Source: Henckelia pumila (Eukaryota > Streptophyta > Magnoliopsida > Lamiales > Gesneriaceae). Taken from it: a DNA stretch of 64,000 bases. The notes beneath the pieces are model-generated. The model was given only the letters and a program-made list of their open reading frames with translations, was not told the origin of the DNA and ran no database searches. Within the stretch, counting starts at the first letter, position 1; each line of letters starts with the position of its first letter. This document shows, one piece after another, positions 21,367 to 32,120 of the stretch. A program made the translations under genes and the position numbers. The DNA lies in contig NW_027331831.1 in the NCBI RefSeq assembly GCF_033568475.1, forward strand, positions 3,782,001 through 3,846,000. Reading direction: 5' to 3'.

Positions 21367-23378
21367 ATGTCTTCCCCAGATGAGACCTCTATTAGAGAAA
21401 TAGTAGAATTTGTTGAAACACCCAGCTCTCCCCTTAACAACCCCGAGTCCTCCGACTCGGATAATCCAAGCTCAGACCTGGATCTGTCGGAGACTCGTAT
21501 AGAAAAATTAAAGCGATTGCACAAACTCAGGTCGGATGAAGCCCGATTATCTGCCAAAGGGAAACAATGGTATGAAGTCCTGGCCTCCCATCTAAGTACA
21601 GACCTAGGTCCCCTCATTAGGGAGAAATCAGGAATGCCCGATACCTATGATCTTATAATCCCGGGCCGTAAAGACCGGGCTCACAGACCCCCTCCTAATT
21701 TCTTGAGCTTCAGCCTAGATCAAATCAAGATGGGTTTAAGATTTCCAGTCCCGAACTGCATTTCCTACTTGTGTCAATACTTTTGTGTGTGCCCGAGTCA
21801 ATTATCCCCGAACTCTTTTAGTTCAATTCTATCATTAGGTGTACTTTTCTGTTTCTTCCGAATTCCCTTAGACATAGAAAATTTTATTTACTTCTTGAAA
21901 ATTAAGAAAACCGCCCCGGGCCGCTTCTATATTTCCATGCGACCCGAATACCCCTTTCTGAAGGGTAAGCCTAGCTCCCACAAAGGCTGGACAAACAGAT
22001 ACTTTTTTGTCAACCCCAACCAGGCATGGGAATGCCGGTCTAACTGGGCTATGAACTTTACCAGTCCTGAACTGCCAGCTTTACCTACTCACAACTTTAC
22101 CAATTTTATCAATACCATGTCTGCGCAAACTTTTGATATTGAGAGCCTGATTGAGGAGGATCTGCTATGTCATTATGGCTTCAGTGGGAAGGGAGTAGAG
22201 ATCCAAGGGGATGTAGGTAGTACCCCTGTACCCGTGCTATCCTTATCTTAGACTGATTCCCCTCATGCCTTTGATTTACCGTATTTTTATATATGTATAC
22301 ATTTTTTATTTTTAGACAACAGGATCAAATCTGCCGCTATGCCTGCCAACTTCAGAGCTGCACTGAAGAACTTGAAGAGGAAGAAAACAGAGGACAGTGA
22401 GGCCAGAACTCATCCCGAACCTCCTCCCCCTGAACAGTCAAAAAAGAAAGCTTCCAAAACCAAGGAAAAGCCCAGCGCCAATCTTCCCGAGCTTGAGCAG
22501 CCGTCCATTGTTTCCTCGTCCCAAGCCCGTGGCAAAGAACCCATAATAGAGTTCGGGTCCCTACCTGACGCTGAACCTCAGGCAATGCCAGATCAGCCCG
22601 GGGTCCCAGAGATGTCATTTTTCTCGAAGCCCGACCCCCAAGGGTGCCTAGGCATAATGCAGAACCTGATTTCTCGTTCTGATTTAAAAATCCTTCAAGG
22701 AGTGCCTACCTTGGAGGCTGAAAAGAACTTCGCTCTTGCATCCCTGCAGGTATATTGCATTTTTTGATCTTACCTTGTGTACGGAGCTGTCATGTACCGA
22801 GCTGGGTTTTAACCTTCATGTTTTCACAGGCTCTAGCTTGGGGAGGGGAGATCACCAGCCGAGCTTTCAAAGACCGGGAGGAACACAACCTGAACCAGGA
22901 GGCCTTCGTTGCTCGGATTTCTGAGCTCACACAAAAAACCCGGGAAATGAAGGCTGATCATGATGAAAAGGTGACCGAGATGAGGGTGGAGATTGAATCA
23001 ATACGGGATGCTCTGGAGGCTGCTCATAAAAAGACTGCCGAGCTGGAAGTGGACAAGATTGAACTAAAGAACCAAGCATGGGCCCTGACTCGGGAACTTG
23101 AGGCTGCGAAGGAGGTCGGGAAAAGAGAATTCTTGAATTCCGCTGATTTTGCTAACGTCGTAGCTGAGAAGGCAGCTACTTTTTTTGACGAGGGTTTTAA
23201 GGGGTGCTTAGTCCAGTTCAGGGCTAATGGGTATTCCGAGACCGAGCACCCCGCCCTTTTCCTGGACTGTTCCAAGGCCCTAGATGACATGCCTGATGAG
23301 GACTCCGAGGAGGCCGAGCCGGAGAGAACAACAAGTCCCGGCCAGAACTCAAGGCCACAGGATGCCCCCACCCCTTGA
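21367..23378 (+). CDS. antisense accessory ORF of the Tat element (Transposase_28-like domain)
   Basis: Three exons (about 21367-22216, 22316-22749, 22830-23378) join in phase to roughly 610 aa. The introns are 99 and 80 bp with GT-AG borders. Exon 1 carries the domain known as putative gypsy-type transposon (Transposase_28 / PF04195-like), around FSLDQIKMGLRFPVPNCI and IPLDIENFIYFLKI. Exon 2 is a basic, proline-rich linker. Exon 3 is a long coiled coil (ISELTQKTREMKADHDEKV onward) with an acidic tail. ATG 21367 is preferred to 21289 because the family-like acidic N terminus starts there. Extra antisense ORFs at this place are known in Tat-lineage elements. Their function is unknown, and despite the domain name no transposase activity is implied. 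No stops or frameshifts are seen. Confidence 0.75.
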
Positions 23379-23623
23379 TTATTTCTTCTTCCTGCTCTGA
23401 ATTGTCTAAAAACATGATATGAATGATACCCTGCGTGGTCATCGATTTTTGTTATTGCTCGGGTCGGGCTGACACATTGTTGCTATGAATGAACGTTTAT
23501 TTCTTATTCTATTTTTAGTTCGGGTTTCTTTAAAAAATGTGAGAAATTTTACCAAGTCCGACTGTTTTAAGGCCCCGATCTGCGTGTGCCCGGACTGTTT
23601 TAATAACTGAAACCAAACTTATC
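23379..23623. other. spacer after the antisense gene
   Basis: This is probably the 3' UTR and terminator region of the antisense gene. It leads into the 67-bp repeats, the first degenerate unit beginning near 23560. Confidence 0.45.
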
Positions 23624-23870
23624 ATGCAAGTTTATAAGGTCCCGACCTATATGTACCCGGACTGGTTTAATAACTGACCAAACTTTTATCATGCAAGTTT
23701 ATAAGGTCCCGACCTATATGTACCCGGACTGGTTTAATAACTGACCAAACTTTTATCATGAAAGTTTATAAGGTCCCGACCTATATATGCCCGAACTGAC
23801 TTAATAACTGAGCAAACTTATGCAAGTTTATGAAGTCCCGACCTATATATGCCCGAACTGACTTAATTAC
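23624..23870 (+). repeat. 67-bp tandem repeat, about four units
   Basis: Units start ATGCAAGTTTATAAGGTCCC at 23624 and 23691, with variants at 23758 and 23820. Periods are 67, 67 and 62 bp. Each contains CCCGACCTATAT and an ACTGA(C/G)CAAACTT segment. It lies between the convergent antisense gene and pol. Confidence 0.88.
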
Positions 23871-24067
23871 GGCAGGACGATAATGAATTTATTCAACCTT
23901 AATTCAGCCCCTGAGATCGATCCATATTTAAACTTTTAAGTTCTAAGTACCGTTAATGGAAATTGTTTTAATGCTAAACCTGCTTACTACCGAAGTAGTT
24001 GATGTGCTGGACCTGCTCAGCTATTAGGCTCTAATACTGATATGGGTTTTAAGTGTCAGACCTGCCT

Positions 24068-24612
24068 GGGCTTTGAGACCACTAATGTAGATTTTGAGTG
24101 CCAGACCTGCCTGAGCTTTGAGACCACTGATGTGGATTTTAAGTGCCAGACCTGTCTGGGCTTTGAGACCACTGATGTGGATTTTTAATGCCAGACCTGC
24201 CTGGGCTTTTGAGACCACTGATGTGGATTTTGAGTGCCAGACCTGCCTGGGCTTTGAGACCACTGATGTGGATTTTGAGTGCCAGACCTGCCTGGGCTTT
24301 GAGACCACTGATGTGGATTTTAAGTGCCAGACCTGCCTGGGCTTTGAGACCACTGATGTGGATTTTAAGTGCCAGACCTGCCTGGGCTTTGAGACCACTG
24401 ATGTGGATTTTAAGTGTCAGACCTGCCTGGGCTTTGAGACCACTGATGTGGATTTTGAGTGCCAGACCTGCCTGGGCTTTGAGACCACTGATGTGGATTT
24501 TAAGTGCCAGACCTGCCTGGGCTTTGAGACCAGTGATGTGGATTTTAAGTGCCAGACCTGCCTGGGCTTTGAGACCACTGATGTGGATTTTAAGTGTCAG
24601 ACCTGCATGGGC
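24068..24612 (+). repeat. 45-bp minisatellite, about 12 units
   Basis: The unit starts GGGCTTTGAGACCACTGATG and ends GTGCCAGACCTGCCT. Starts are at 24068, 24113, 24158, 24203 (46 bp), 24249, 24294, 24339, 24384, 24429, 24474, 24519 and 24564, with partial units on both sides. Because 45 is a multiple of three, several frames on both strands stay open. These are consequences of the repeat rather than evidence of proteins. It lies in the pol-antisense gene spacer of the Tat element. Confidence 0.95.
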
Positions 24613-24806
24613 TTTGCAAGGTATGTTTCTCAAAAAGTTGTTTTATAAAAATAGACCAAAACTTTTCAGCGCCATATTTCCAAAATAAAATTGACACTAG
24701 ACAGGAATGATCCTAATGTAAACAAGAAAACTTCAAAAATATAAATAACTGGTTAAGTGTCAGTTTAGTGAAAAATAGATAACATGATGAGGCCCGAACT
24801 GAGCTG

Positions 24807-27800
24807 TTAGGAATAATATTTTTTCAAGTGCTGAGCGTTCCATGGCCTTTTTCCCTTTTTACCTTGAGCATCTTCCAAGTAATATGCGGCTACTCCGGCT
24901 TTTCCTATCACTTTGAATGAGCCTTCATACTTGGCTTCTAGCTTTCCTCGTTCCCCTTGATGTTGTATTTTTCGCATAACCAGGTCTCCCTCTTGGAAAA
25001 CCTTGGGGTATACTCTTTTGTTGTATGCTTGAGTCATTCGTTTGCGATAGGCCGCTAGCCTAATTGCAGCTCGGGACCTGTTTTCTTCGAGTAAATCTAG
25101 ATCCATTGCTCGTAATTCTTGATTGTTTTCCCCATACGCCATGATTCTTGCACTCTCTTGCCCTATCTCTGCTGGGAGCACCGCTTCAGTCCCGTATACC
25201 ATGCTGAAAGGGGTTTCACCTGTACCGGACCGAGTTGTAGTTCGGTAGGACCACAATACGGAAGGGAGCTCATCTGCCCACTTGCCCTTAGCCGCATCCA
25301 GTCGTGTCTTGAGAGCTTGGACTATCGTTCTATTGGTAACTTCGACCTGTCCATTCCCCTGTGGATACGCGACAGAGGTGAAAACCTGTTCAATCTTCAT
25401 TTCTTGACACCATGCTCGGACTTTAGACCCACAGAACTGTCGCCCATTGTCTGACACTAGCCTGCGAGGGATCCCAAAGCGACATACTATATTTTTCCAT
25501 AAAAAATTGAGTACTTCGTTCTCCGTAATCTTCGCAAGGGGTTCGGCCTCCACCCATTTGGAAAAGTAATCGACTGCGACCAACAAGAATTTCCTTTGTC
25601 CTGTGCTAACAGGGAATGGCCCTACTATGTCCATCCCCCATTGGTCAAAAGGGCAAGCAGCCACCACTGCCTTCATGTACTCTGCAGGTCTCCACTGTAG
25701 GTTAGCGTGTCTTTGGCAATTATAGCACGAATGAACCAGATCTGAGGAGTCTTTGCGCATAGTAGGCCAAAAGAAACCAGCGAGAAGAGCTTTGCGAGCT
25801 AGGGCAAGACTGCCCAGGTGACTTCCGCAAGACCCTTCATGAATTTCTCGTAATACGTAATTTGCCTCGTCAGGGCCTAAACACTTTAACAAGGGCTGAG
25901 AGAAAGATCTCTTGAACAAAATTTGATCGATCATGACGAAGCGAAGAGCCCTTCTTTTTACTTCCTTGGCCTTTTTGTTATCATTTGGTAATTCCTTCTT
26001 AGTCAGATATGTGTGTATGTCATATCTCCAATCCCCTTCTGGTACTTGAGTTAGCATATCATCAAGAGTTTCCAACTGAGACACAAGTTCCCGACCTGCA
26101 ACAATGGGATCAGGCCGATCATTCAATGCACTAGCTAGGCGAGCCAAATGGTCGGCCTTGATGTTCTCAGCGCGAGAGATGAGCTCTAAATTCAGCTCGG
26201 TGAATCCTTCCTTAGCTGTGTCTAATGCCTTAGCATATTTCCTCATTTTATCATCTTTGAACTCAAACTTTTCGTTGCTCTGCTGAATAGCTAGTTGGGA
26301 ATCGGAATATAGAGTAGCCCGGGAGATACCCAAATTCCGTGTTGCCTTAAGTCCGAGTAGCAATGCCTCATATTCTGCTTCATTGTTAGAGGCTCTGAAG
26401 TCCAATCTGATTGATATATTAGTTTCTTCACCCCAAGGTGAGATGATCACGATTCCAGCTCCGCTCCCTGACTGACATGATGACCCATCTACAAAAATCT
26501 TCCATAGCTCTTCTTGTTCTAGCTGGACTGTCTCTGCCAAGAAGTCAGCCAGGGCTTGAGCTTTTATAGCTGTTCGAGGTTCAAACTTGAGATCGTACTC
26601 ACTCAATTCTGTGATCCATCTGACCAGTCTACCTGATGCATCTGGATTAGTTGCAATTTTTCCCAGGATGCTATTGGTGAGCACGGTGATGGGATATGAC
26701 AGGAAGTAAGGCCGTAATTTTCTTGCGGTGATTACCAGAGCTAAGGCAAGTTTTTCTTGGGTTAAATAATTGAGCTCGGCTCCCTTCAAGACATGACTCA
26801 CAAAACAAACAGGCTGATGATTTGCCCCGTCCTTCCTGACCAGGACTGAACTGGCTGCTCGGAGTGTGACTGCCAGATATAGGAACAACTCTTCCCCTGA
26901 AATAGGCTTATTCAGCACGGGCAATTGTTTTAAATAGGTCTTCAAATCCTGGAAGGCCTTCTCACTTTCCTCATTCCATTCGAAATTTTTGGTCTTTCGC
27001 AGTGCCTTGAAGAAAGATAAACTTTTATCTGCAGATCTGCTTATAAACCGGGCTAATGCGGTAATTCTTCCTGTCAGCCTTTGTACTTCCTGTACATTTC
27101 TGGGCGAGCTCATAGAAATGATAGCTTGAACTTTTTCAGGATTTGCCTCAATTCCCCTTATCGTAACCATATAACCTAGGAATTTACCAGCCCGGACTCC
27201 AAAAGTACACTTGCTAGGGTTTAGCTTCAATTGATAATTTTTCAATGTTTGGAATGTTTGAGCCAGGTCGGTGATGAACTGGTCTGCAGTTCGGGTTTTG
27301 ATCAGGATATCATCAACGTATACCTCAATGTTTTTTCCAATTTGTTGCTCGAACACTTTGTCCATTAGTCTCTGATATGTTGCCCCGACATTTTTGAGTC
27401 CAAACGGCATGACCACATAACAATAAGTTCCAGTTGATGTGACAAAACTCACTTTGTCTTTGTCCACTTTTGCCAAGGGAATTTGGTGATATCCCCGATA
27501 AGCATCCAAGAAACTGAGTAATTCATGCCCTGCAGTCGAATCAACCAGCTGATCGATTCTAGGTAGGGGGTAACAATCTTTAGGGCATGCTTTATTCAAA
27601 TCTCAAAAATCTACACACATGCGCCATTTTCCCGTAGACTTTGGAACTAGGACTATGTTGGACAACCAGGTCGGGAAGTGGATTTCTTCAATGTGCCCCG
27701 CCTTGAGTAACTCGTCCACCTGCTCCTTTATTACTGCATCCTTTTCAGGACCGAAGTGTCGTTTCTTTTGAATAATAGGGCGATAACCTTTTATCACATT

Positions 27801-27937
27801 GAGCTTGTGTTCTGATATTTCCCGATGGACCCCTACCAGGTCTGAAACTGACCATGCAAAGACGTCTTTATTTTTTTGCAAGCATTCCAGCAGTGTTCGC
27901 TTCAACTCTGTTTCCAGGGTTCGAGAAATTTTTACTA
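24807..27937 (-). pseudogene. Tat pol: RT, two RNase H domains, integrase
   Basis: The pol frame contains reverse transcriptase (TGKWRMCVDF, MPFGLKN, YVDDILIK), a degenerate Ty3-type RNase H (VLVRKDGANHQPVCFVSH), and a second archaeal-type RNase H (IFVDGSSCQSGSGAGI, NNEAEYEALLLGLK, YSDSQLAI, KADHLARLA) that marks the Tat lineage. Next come an H-C zinc domain (CYNCQRHA) and the integrase D-D-E residues (WGMDIVGPFP, VSDNGRQF, NGQVEVTNR). TGA at 27600-27602, in RT just after CVDF, is the only in-frame stop. The frame is also out of register with gag-protease, because a 4-G run (CCCC on plus, 27938-27941) appears to have gained one base. Apart from these two lesions about 1040 codons are open. 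It ends at 24807. Confidence 0.9.
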
Positions 27938-29895
27938 CCCCGAAAGGAAGGGGAGATTATTACTTCTTCAGTTTCTTCTTCAGTGGTGACAGATGTATCT
28001 TCTATCAAGTTGATTTTTTCCATGCCAGAAATTCCAGGTCGGTCGACGTTATCAGTCCTGGCTACTTTTTGCTCTATTCTGACCTCCTCCACATAACACT
28101 TGTGCGAAATAACTTGATCACCTTGCACCTCCCCAACCTCATTACCCACTGGGAATTTCATTTTCTGATGCAGAGCTGATGCCACAGCCATGAAAGTGGT
28201 CATGGCAGGTCTGCCTAGTATAGCATTATAAGCGGATGGGGCATCCACTATAATGAAACTTATAATTCGGGTTTTGCGAGTGTTGTTTTTTCCAAGAGTT
28301 AAGGGTAGGTGGACTAATCCAACAGGTCGGATGGCATGACCCGTGAAACCAAAGAGTGATGTTACCACAGGCTCCATCTTGTACTGTCCCAAATCCATTT
28401 GATTTATTGCTTCTTGGAATAAAACATTGACTGAACTGCCTGAATCCACGAATATCCGAGCTACGTCATAGTTTGCGACTGTGGCCCTTATTACCAGCGC
28501 ATCGTTATGGTTGCTGGAAACCCCTTTCAAATCTTCTGGACCAAAGGAGAGGGTCGGGCCAGTATGGAAGATTTGATTCCCAATCTCCATATTTATTAAT
28601 TTTCTACTGCTAGTTTTCCTAGCTCGATTGGAATCTCCGTCAGTAGGGCCTCCAGAAATCATGTTTATAATTCCTCTAACAGGCGGAGCTGGTCTTTGAT
28701 GAGCTCGGTCATCATCGGGCTGGCCCTGATTCAGGTGATTGAAATCTTCATGGGGAGGAGCAGTCCTGGCTCTTTGCCTCGGTCTTTCTTGCTGTCTCTT
28801 GTTCGGGCGATATCCCTCTTGACGGGTCAATATATTTTTTAATTCAGCATGTTGTTGTATTATTCTTTCAATCTCTTGATCTAATTGACGACAGTTCTCA
28901 GTAATATGCCCATACTCATTATGAAAGTGACAATATTTATCTGATTCCCTGTTCCGAGGTCCCTTCTCAGTCCATGGAGGCCTTTGTGTGAGCTTCCGAT
29001 CATCACAAATTTGGAGGGCTCGGACTTTACTCATGCGCAAGGGAGTGAAAGAGCTGAATTCTCCCAACAGCGCAGGTCGGAATGGTTGTCCCATTCCTGT
29101 CCCATTGCTCGGAACCCTATTGCCCTTTGGACTTTTTGGTCGCTCCCTCTTCACAGCTGCTCGCGAGACCTGAATCTCTTCCATGTTGACATATTTCTCA
29201 GCTCGGGCAAGTAATTCCTCATACGTCTCCGGCGGCCTTTTTATTAAAGATTTAAGAAAATCTTTTGTATCCAGCCCTTGCATGAATGCGCTGATGAGCA
29301 GGTCTGGGGTAGCCATGGGTACCTCGAGAGCCAAGGCACTAAACCTTCGAATGTATGCCCTCAAATTTTCATATTCCCGTTGTTTGATTGCAAAGAGACT
29401 GAAAGTAGTGGTAGGATGCTTTTTGCTACTAGCAAAGTGATGCAAAAAGGATTTGCTAAAATCCTTGAATTCCTTGATCTCCCCAGCGCGTAACGTATTG
29501 AACCATTGCTGGGCTGGTCCAATGAGAGTAGTAAGGAAAGCCCTATACTTGATCGGATCCGAATATTTATGCAGCAGAGCTGCATTCTCGAAGCGTGCTA
29601 AATGTTCCTTTGGATCGCCTTTACCATCGCACTCCCCGACGTGGGGCAATTTAAATTGTTTGGGAAGGTCAGCGTCCAATATCTCCTGAGTAAAAGGAAT
29701 GTTTCTGATTGTGGTAGCTAGGTACCCGGCCTGCTTCTTCCTGAGCTGCTCCATTTCTTCCTTCAATTTTTTGATCTCCTCGAGGTGGGCATTATGATCG
29801 GGGTGCGGAATATTTGCCTCATCCCTCTCTGCCAAAGCCCTCTGAACAGCCTGTAACAACTCTAAATTAGGATGATTTCCATTCTGATCAGCCAT
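27868..29895 (-). CDS. Tat Gag-protease polyprotein
   Basis: An open frame of 675 aa starts at ATG 29895, 40 bp inside the 5' LTR. It shows a charged N-terminal helix, the Retrotrans_gag capsid region (about residues 90-220, with AQQWFNTLRAGEI), a Cys/His knuckle-like segment (CHFHNEYGHITENC) and basic linkers. A retropepsin domain follows, with DSGSSVNVL and the C-terminal ILGRPAM. The last 20 or so codons are probably a frameshifted tail created by the extra base near 27938-27941, after which the pol frame continues. It makes particle proteins for reverse transcription and is not a host gene. Confidence 0.9.
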   Translation of the reverse strand: MADQNGNHPNLELLQAVQRALAERDEANIPHPDHNAHLEEIKKLKEEMEQLRKKQAGYLATTIRNIPFTQEILDADLPKQFKLPHVGECDGKGDPKEHLARFENAALLHKYSDPIKYRAFLTTLIGPAQQWFNTLRAGEIKEFKDFSKSFLHHFASSKKHPTTTFSLFAIKQREYENLRAYIRRFSALALEVPMATPDLLISAFMQGLDTKDFLKSLIKRPPETYEELLARAEKYVNMEEIQVSRAAVKRERPKSPKGNRVPSNGTGMGQPFRPALLGEFSSFTPLRMSKVRALQICDDRKLTQRPPWTEKGPRNRESDKYCHFHNEYGHITENCRQLDQEIERIIQQHAELKNILTRQEGYRPNKRQQERPRQRARTAPPHEDFNHLNQGQPDDDRAHQRPAPPVRGIINMISGGPTDGDSNRARKTSSRKLINMEIGNQIFHTGPTLSFGPEDLKGVSSNHNDALVIRATVANYDVARIFVDSGSSVNVLFQEAINQMDLGQYKMEPVVTSLFGFTGHAIRPVGLVHLPLTLGKNNTRKTRIISFIIVDAPSAYNAILGRPAMTTFMAVASALHQKMKFPVGNEVGEVQGDQVISHKCYVEEVRIEQKVARTDNVDRPGISGMEKINLIEDTSVTTEEETEEVIISPSFRGSKNFSNPGNRVEANTAGMLAKK

Positions 29896-29917
29896 CGAAA
29901 CTCTTTTTCTTCAAATT

Positions 29918-29934
29918 CCCACAGACGGCGCCAA
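29918..29934 (-). other. primer-binding site of the Tat element
   Basis: TTGGCGCCGTCTGTGG directly follows the 5' LTR end on the minus strand. TGGCGCCGTC-type PBSs are usual for this gypsy lineage. The exact tRNA cannot be assigned without a tRNA comparison. Confidence 0.8.
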
Positions 29935-29935
29935 T

Positions 29936-30556
29936 TGATGATGTCGGAATTTTATCTCGGATTCGGTCTGGTAGAATGGATCCTCCAATTTCTTTATAGA
30001 GTAGGTCGGGTCGGTTGTGGCGGAACTGCACAAGCAACAGCTAGGTCAAAGGGACGCCGAAGGTGTTTTCGGCGTGACCCCTCCGATGCCTAAGTCAGTG
30101 TCTTGAAGGCAGAGGGTATGATTAATGCGAAAACTGAGAGATATGAGTGCGTGAATATAAAAGTAAGAGTGAGTGTTGATGAATAATGAATACTGAATGA
30201 ACTCAACCATAACAATACCTGTATTTATAGGGGAAAATAGAATAAGTTACCTAGTCGAATTCTAACATGTTAGGGAGTAGGACTCCTCACTCATTGGTCC
30301 CTTTGTAAGCTTATCTCTATCTCATAAATATTTGATAAGATCTAAGCTTATCTCGTATATATCAAAAATCCCACTTGAATTAGAAAAAGATTGCACATGG
30401 CCCATTAAAGCATAACTAGCTCGGCCCATTATGACCAGCCCAGGTCATGACAAAACCCAACATAGCTTTGGACTGGACTGGACCCTACCACCTTGGGCTA
30501 TGCTAGGTAAACCCATTATAAACGGGCTCGGGTGGAAATATTTTATCGGAGTAACA
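29936..30556 (-). repeat. 5' LTR of the Tat element
   Basis: It is 621 bp. A minus-strand TATA box (complement of 30222-30229) suits transcription into gag. Near-identity with 20299-20918 implies a relatively recent insertion. Confidence 0.95.
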
Positions 30557-30561
30557 GTATT

Positions 30562-32120
30562 AAAATTGAAATACATCTTAAATTATTTGAATTTTTATTC
30601 ATGTTTTTATAATATTTTAAAAAATAGTTTGCATATATTAATTTTTTTGGAAAGTAAAGGGTATTAATGTAATATTTCTAGGTTGGAAAAAAATCAGTTA
30701 AAATGATTATTTATCTTACTTTTTGTTTGTAATAAAACATCAAATTTTTAAGTTTAAATTAGATAAATATAAATGAAAATTATAAATTAATACGAGGCAT
30801 GAAAAAGTAAGTAAATACGAGAATCGAGATTGATATTATCTCATGCTTATTCCAGCAAGAAAACACAATTTTAGCACAAAAAGTAAACTTTATAGTAAGT
30901 TGGGTCAAGTAAGATGTCCATCGCGCAAAATTAAGTACGAGATGATATAGTAAGAGATTCTACGGGCAAAAAAAAATTAAAAGACAAAAAATATTAAATA
31001 AATAAAAACTAAAAAAAGTTTAAATCTTTAAAGAAAAGAGAGAGGAAACAAGCCCTAGCCGCTGGTCATCTTCTTCACTCTCTGCTCTATCGCTCTTCAG
31101 GTATAAACCCTTCTCCTTCTTCTTTCTATTATTCGTATCGCGTAGTTATTCATTGGAATGACACTTTTCTGATTGTTTCTGTTCAAATCCTAAACAAGCA
31201 TTTGAAAGTTTAGTTCGTTAATTAATCCTATGTGCAAGGATGGTGCTCAAATTTCTGCTCCTCATTCTCATCCAGCAAACCATCACCATATTTACATTTA
31301 TGGGGCGACCAGTTTAACTTTTTTATTTTGCGAATTCGATGTTTTGTTCTTGCATTTATTCTTTCATCATGGTTTCCGAGCTGGGTTTCACGATGGAGTA
31401 CACATATGAAAGCCATCTCAAGCTAACTCTATTTTTATCCTGCTCGTTTGCTATGATGAAATTGCTGTACCGGAGAATAAATTTTGATCCAGCGCCCCAA
31501 ATTATAGCTGTGGGGATTGAATATCCTGCAAATGGTGATAGTCCAATGTCTTATTGTCAGTTTTAAACTGCACAAAGCCACAAACACAATGCACAAAAAA
31601 TTGGTTATGGTTATAAATCATTTTGTTATTGCAATTAGTAGTTTTACTTGTATCCAGGGCTTATGCATCCTTTTTACTTTGTGTAATTTTTCTCCCAGAC
31701 TCAGAGGCTGAGGCCTTTGTAATTTTGAACTGGAGTAGAACATAATTATCCCCTGTTGTAGTTTCCAAGTTCTGTGGTTGCAAACTGGAATTCAGAAGAT
31801 CAAAACTTGTTCAAGCTTCCAAGTGCTGTAACTTTTGGTTGTTCACAATGGTGTCCTTTTCTTAACTAAATCTTATCAATCTGTTGGAAATAAGATATGT
31901 TGATTTATTTATTTTTAATATTTCCCTGGAGGTTCATCTGCATGTGTAGTTGGGACAGTTGTTGTCATGTTGTGAAATTGATGTAGTTATAAGTTATTCA
32001 GTCTGGATTTCTTGTGTTGGGGATGCTACATAATTTTTGTGTATGCCAATTGGCAATAGCTCACCTGATTACATATTATACGTTTTCTTTTGGTTGAAGC
32101 AGTTATTTCACCAACCTGAG
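30562..32120 (+). other. promoter, 5' UTR exon and leader intron of the CCHC/KH gene
   Basis: AT-rich sequence to about 31020 is the probable promoter. A non-coding first exon ends CTCTTCAG at 31100, followed by GTATAA. A leader intron of about 1 kb ends at AG 32101-32102, and coding starts at 32121. ORFs inside the intron, such as 31339-31566, are not convincing genes. Confidence 0.6.

Larger units (their letters stand above)
20299..30556 (-). mobile_element. Ty3/gypsy Tat-lineage LTR retrotransposon with antisense gene
   Basis: This is a complete 10.26 kb element in minus orientation. Its LTRs at 29936-30556 and 20299-20918 have TG...CA ends and differ at only about ten positions by eye. 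A perfect TSD GTATT lies at 20294-20298 and 30557-30561. A PBS follows the 5' LTR, and a purine tract (AGGGAGG) lies next to the 3' LTR. Gag-protease and pol are followed by a repeat-rich spacer and then a spliced gene on the opposite strand. The two successive RNase H domains in pol, plus the extra antisense ORF before the 3' LTR, are hallmarks of the Tat lineage (Ogre/Retand/Grande relatives). Two point lesions separate the reading frames, so it is probably young but not autonomous. Confidence 0.95.

Noticed and set aside
24118-24688. Long repetitive ORFs on both strands over the 45-bp array
   Set aside because: They arise because the repeat period is a multiple of three. Composition is purely periodic and mutually antisense.
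31339-31711. Overlapping ORFs before the CCHC/KH gene
   Set aside because: They lie in the inferred leader intron, without codon structure or family resemblance.
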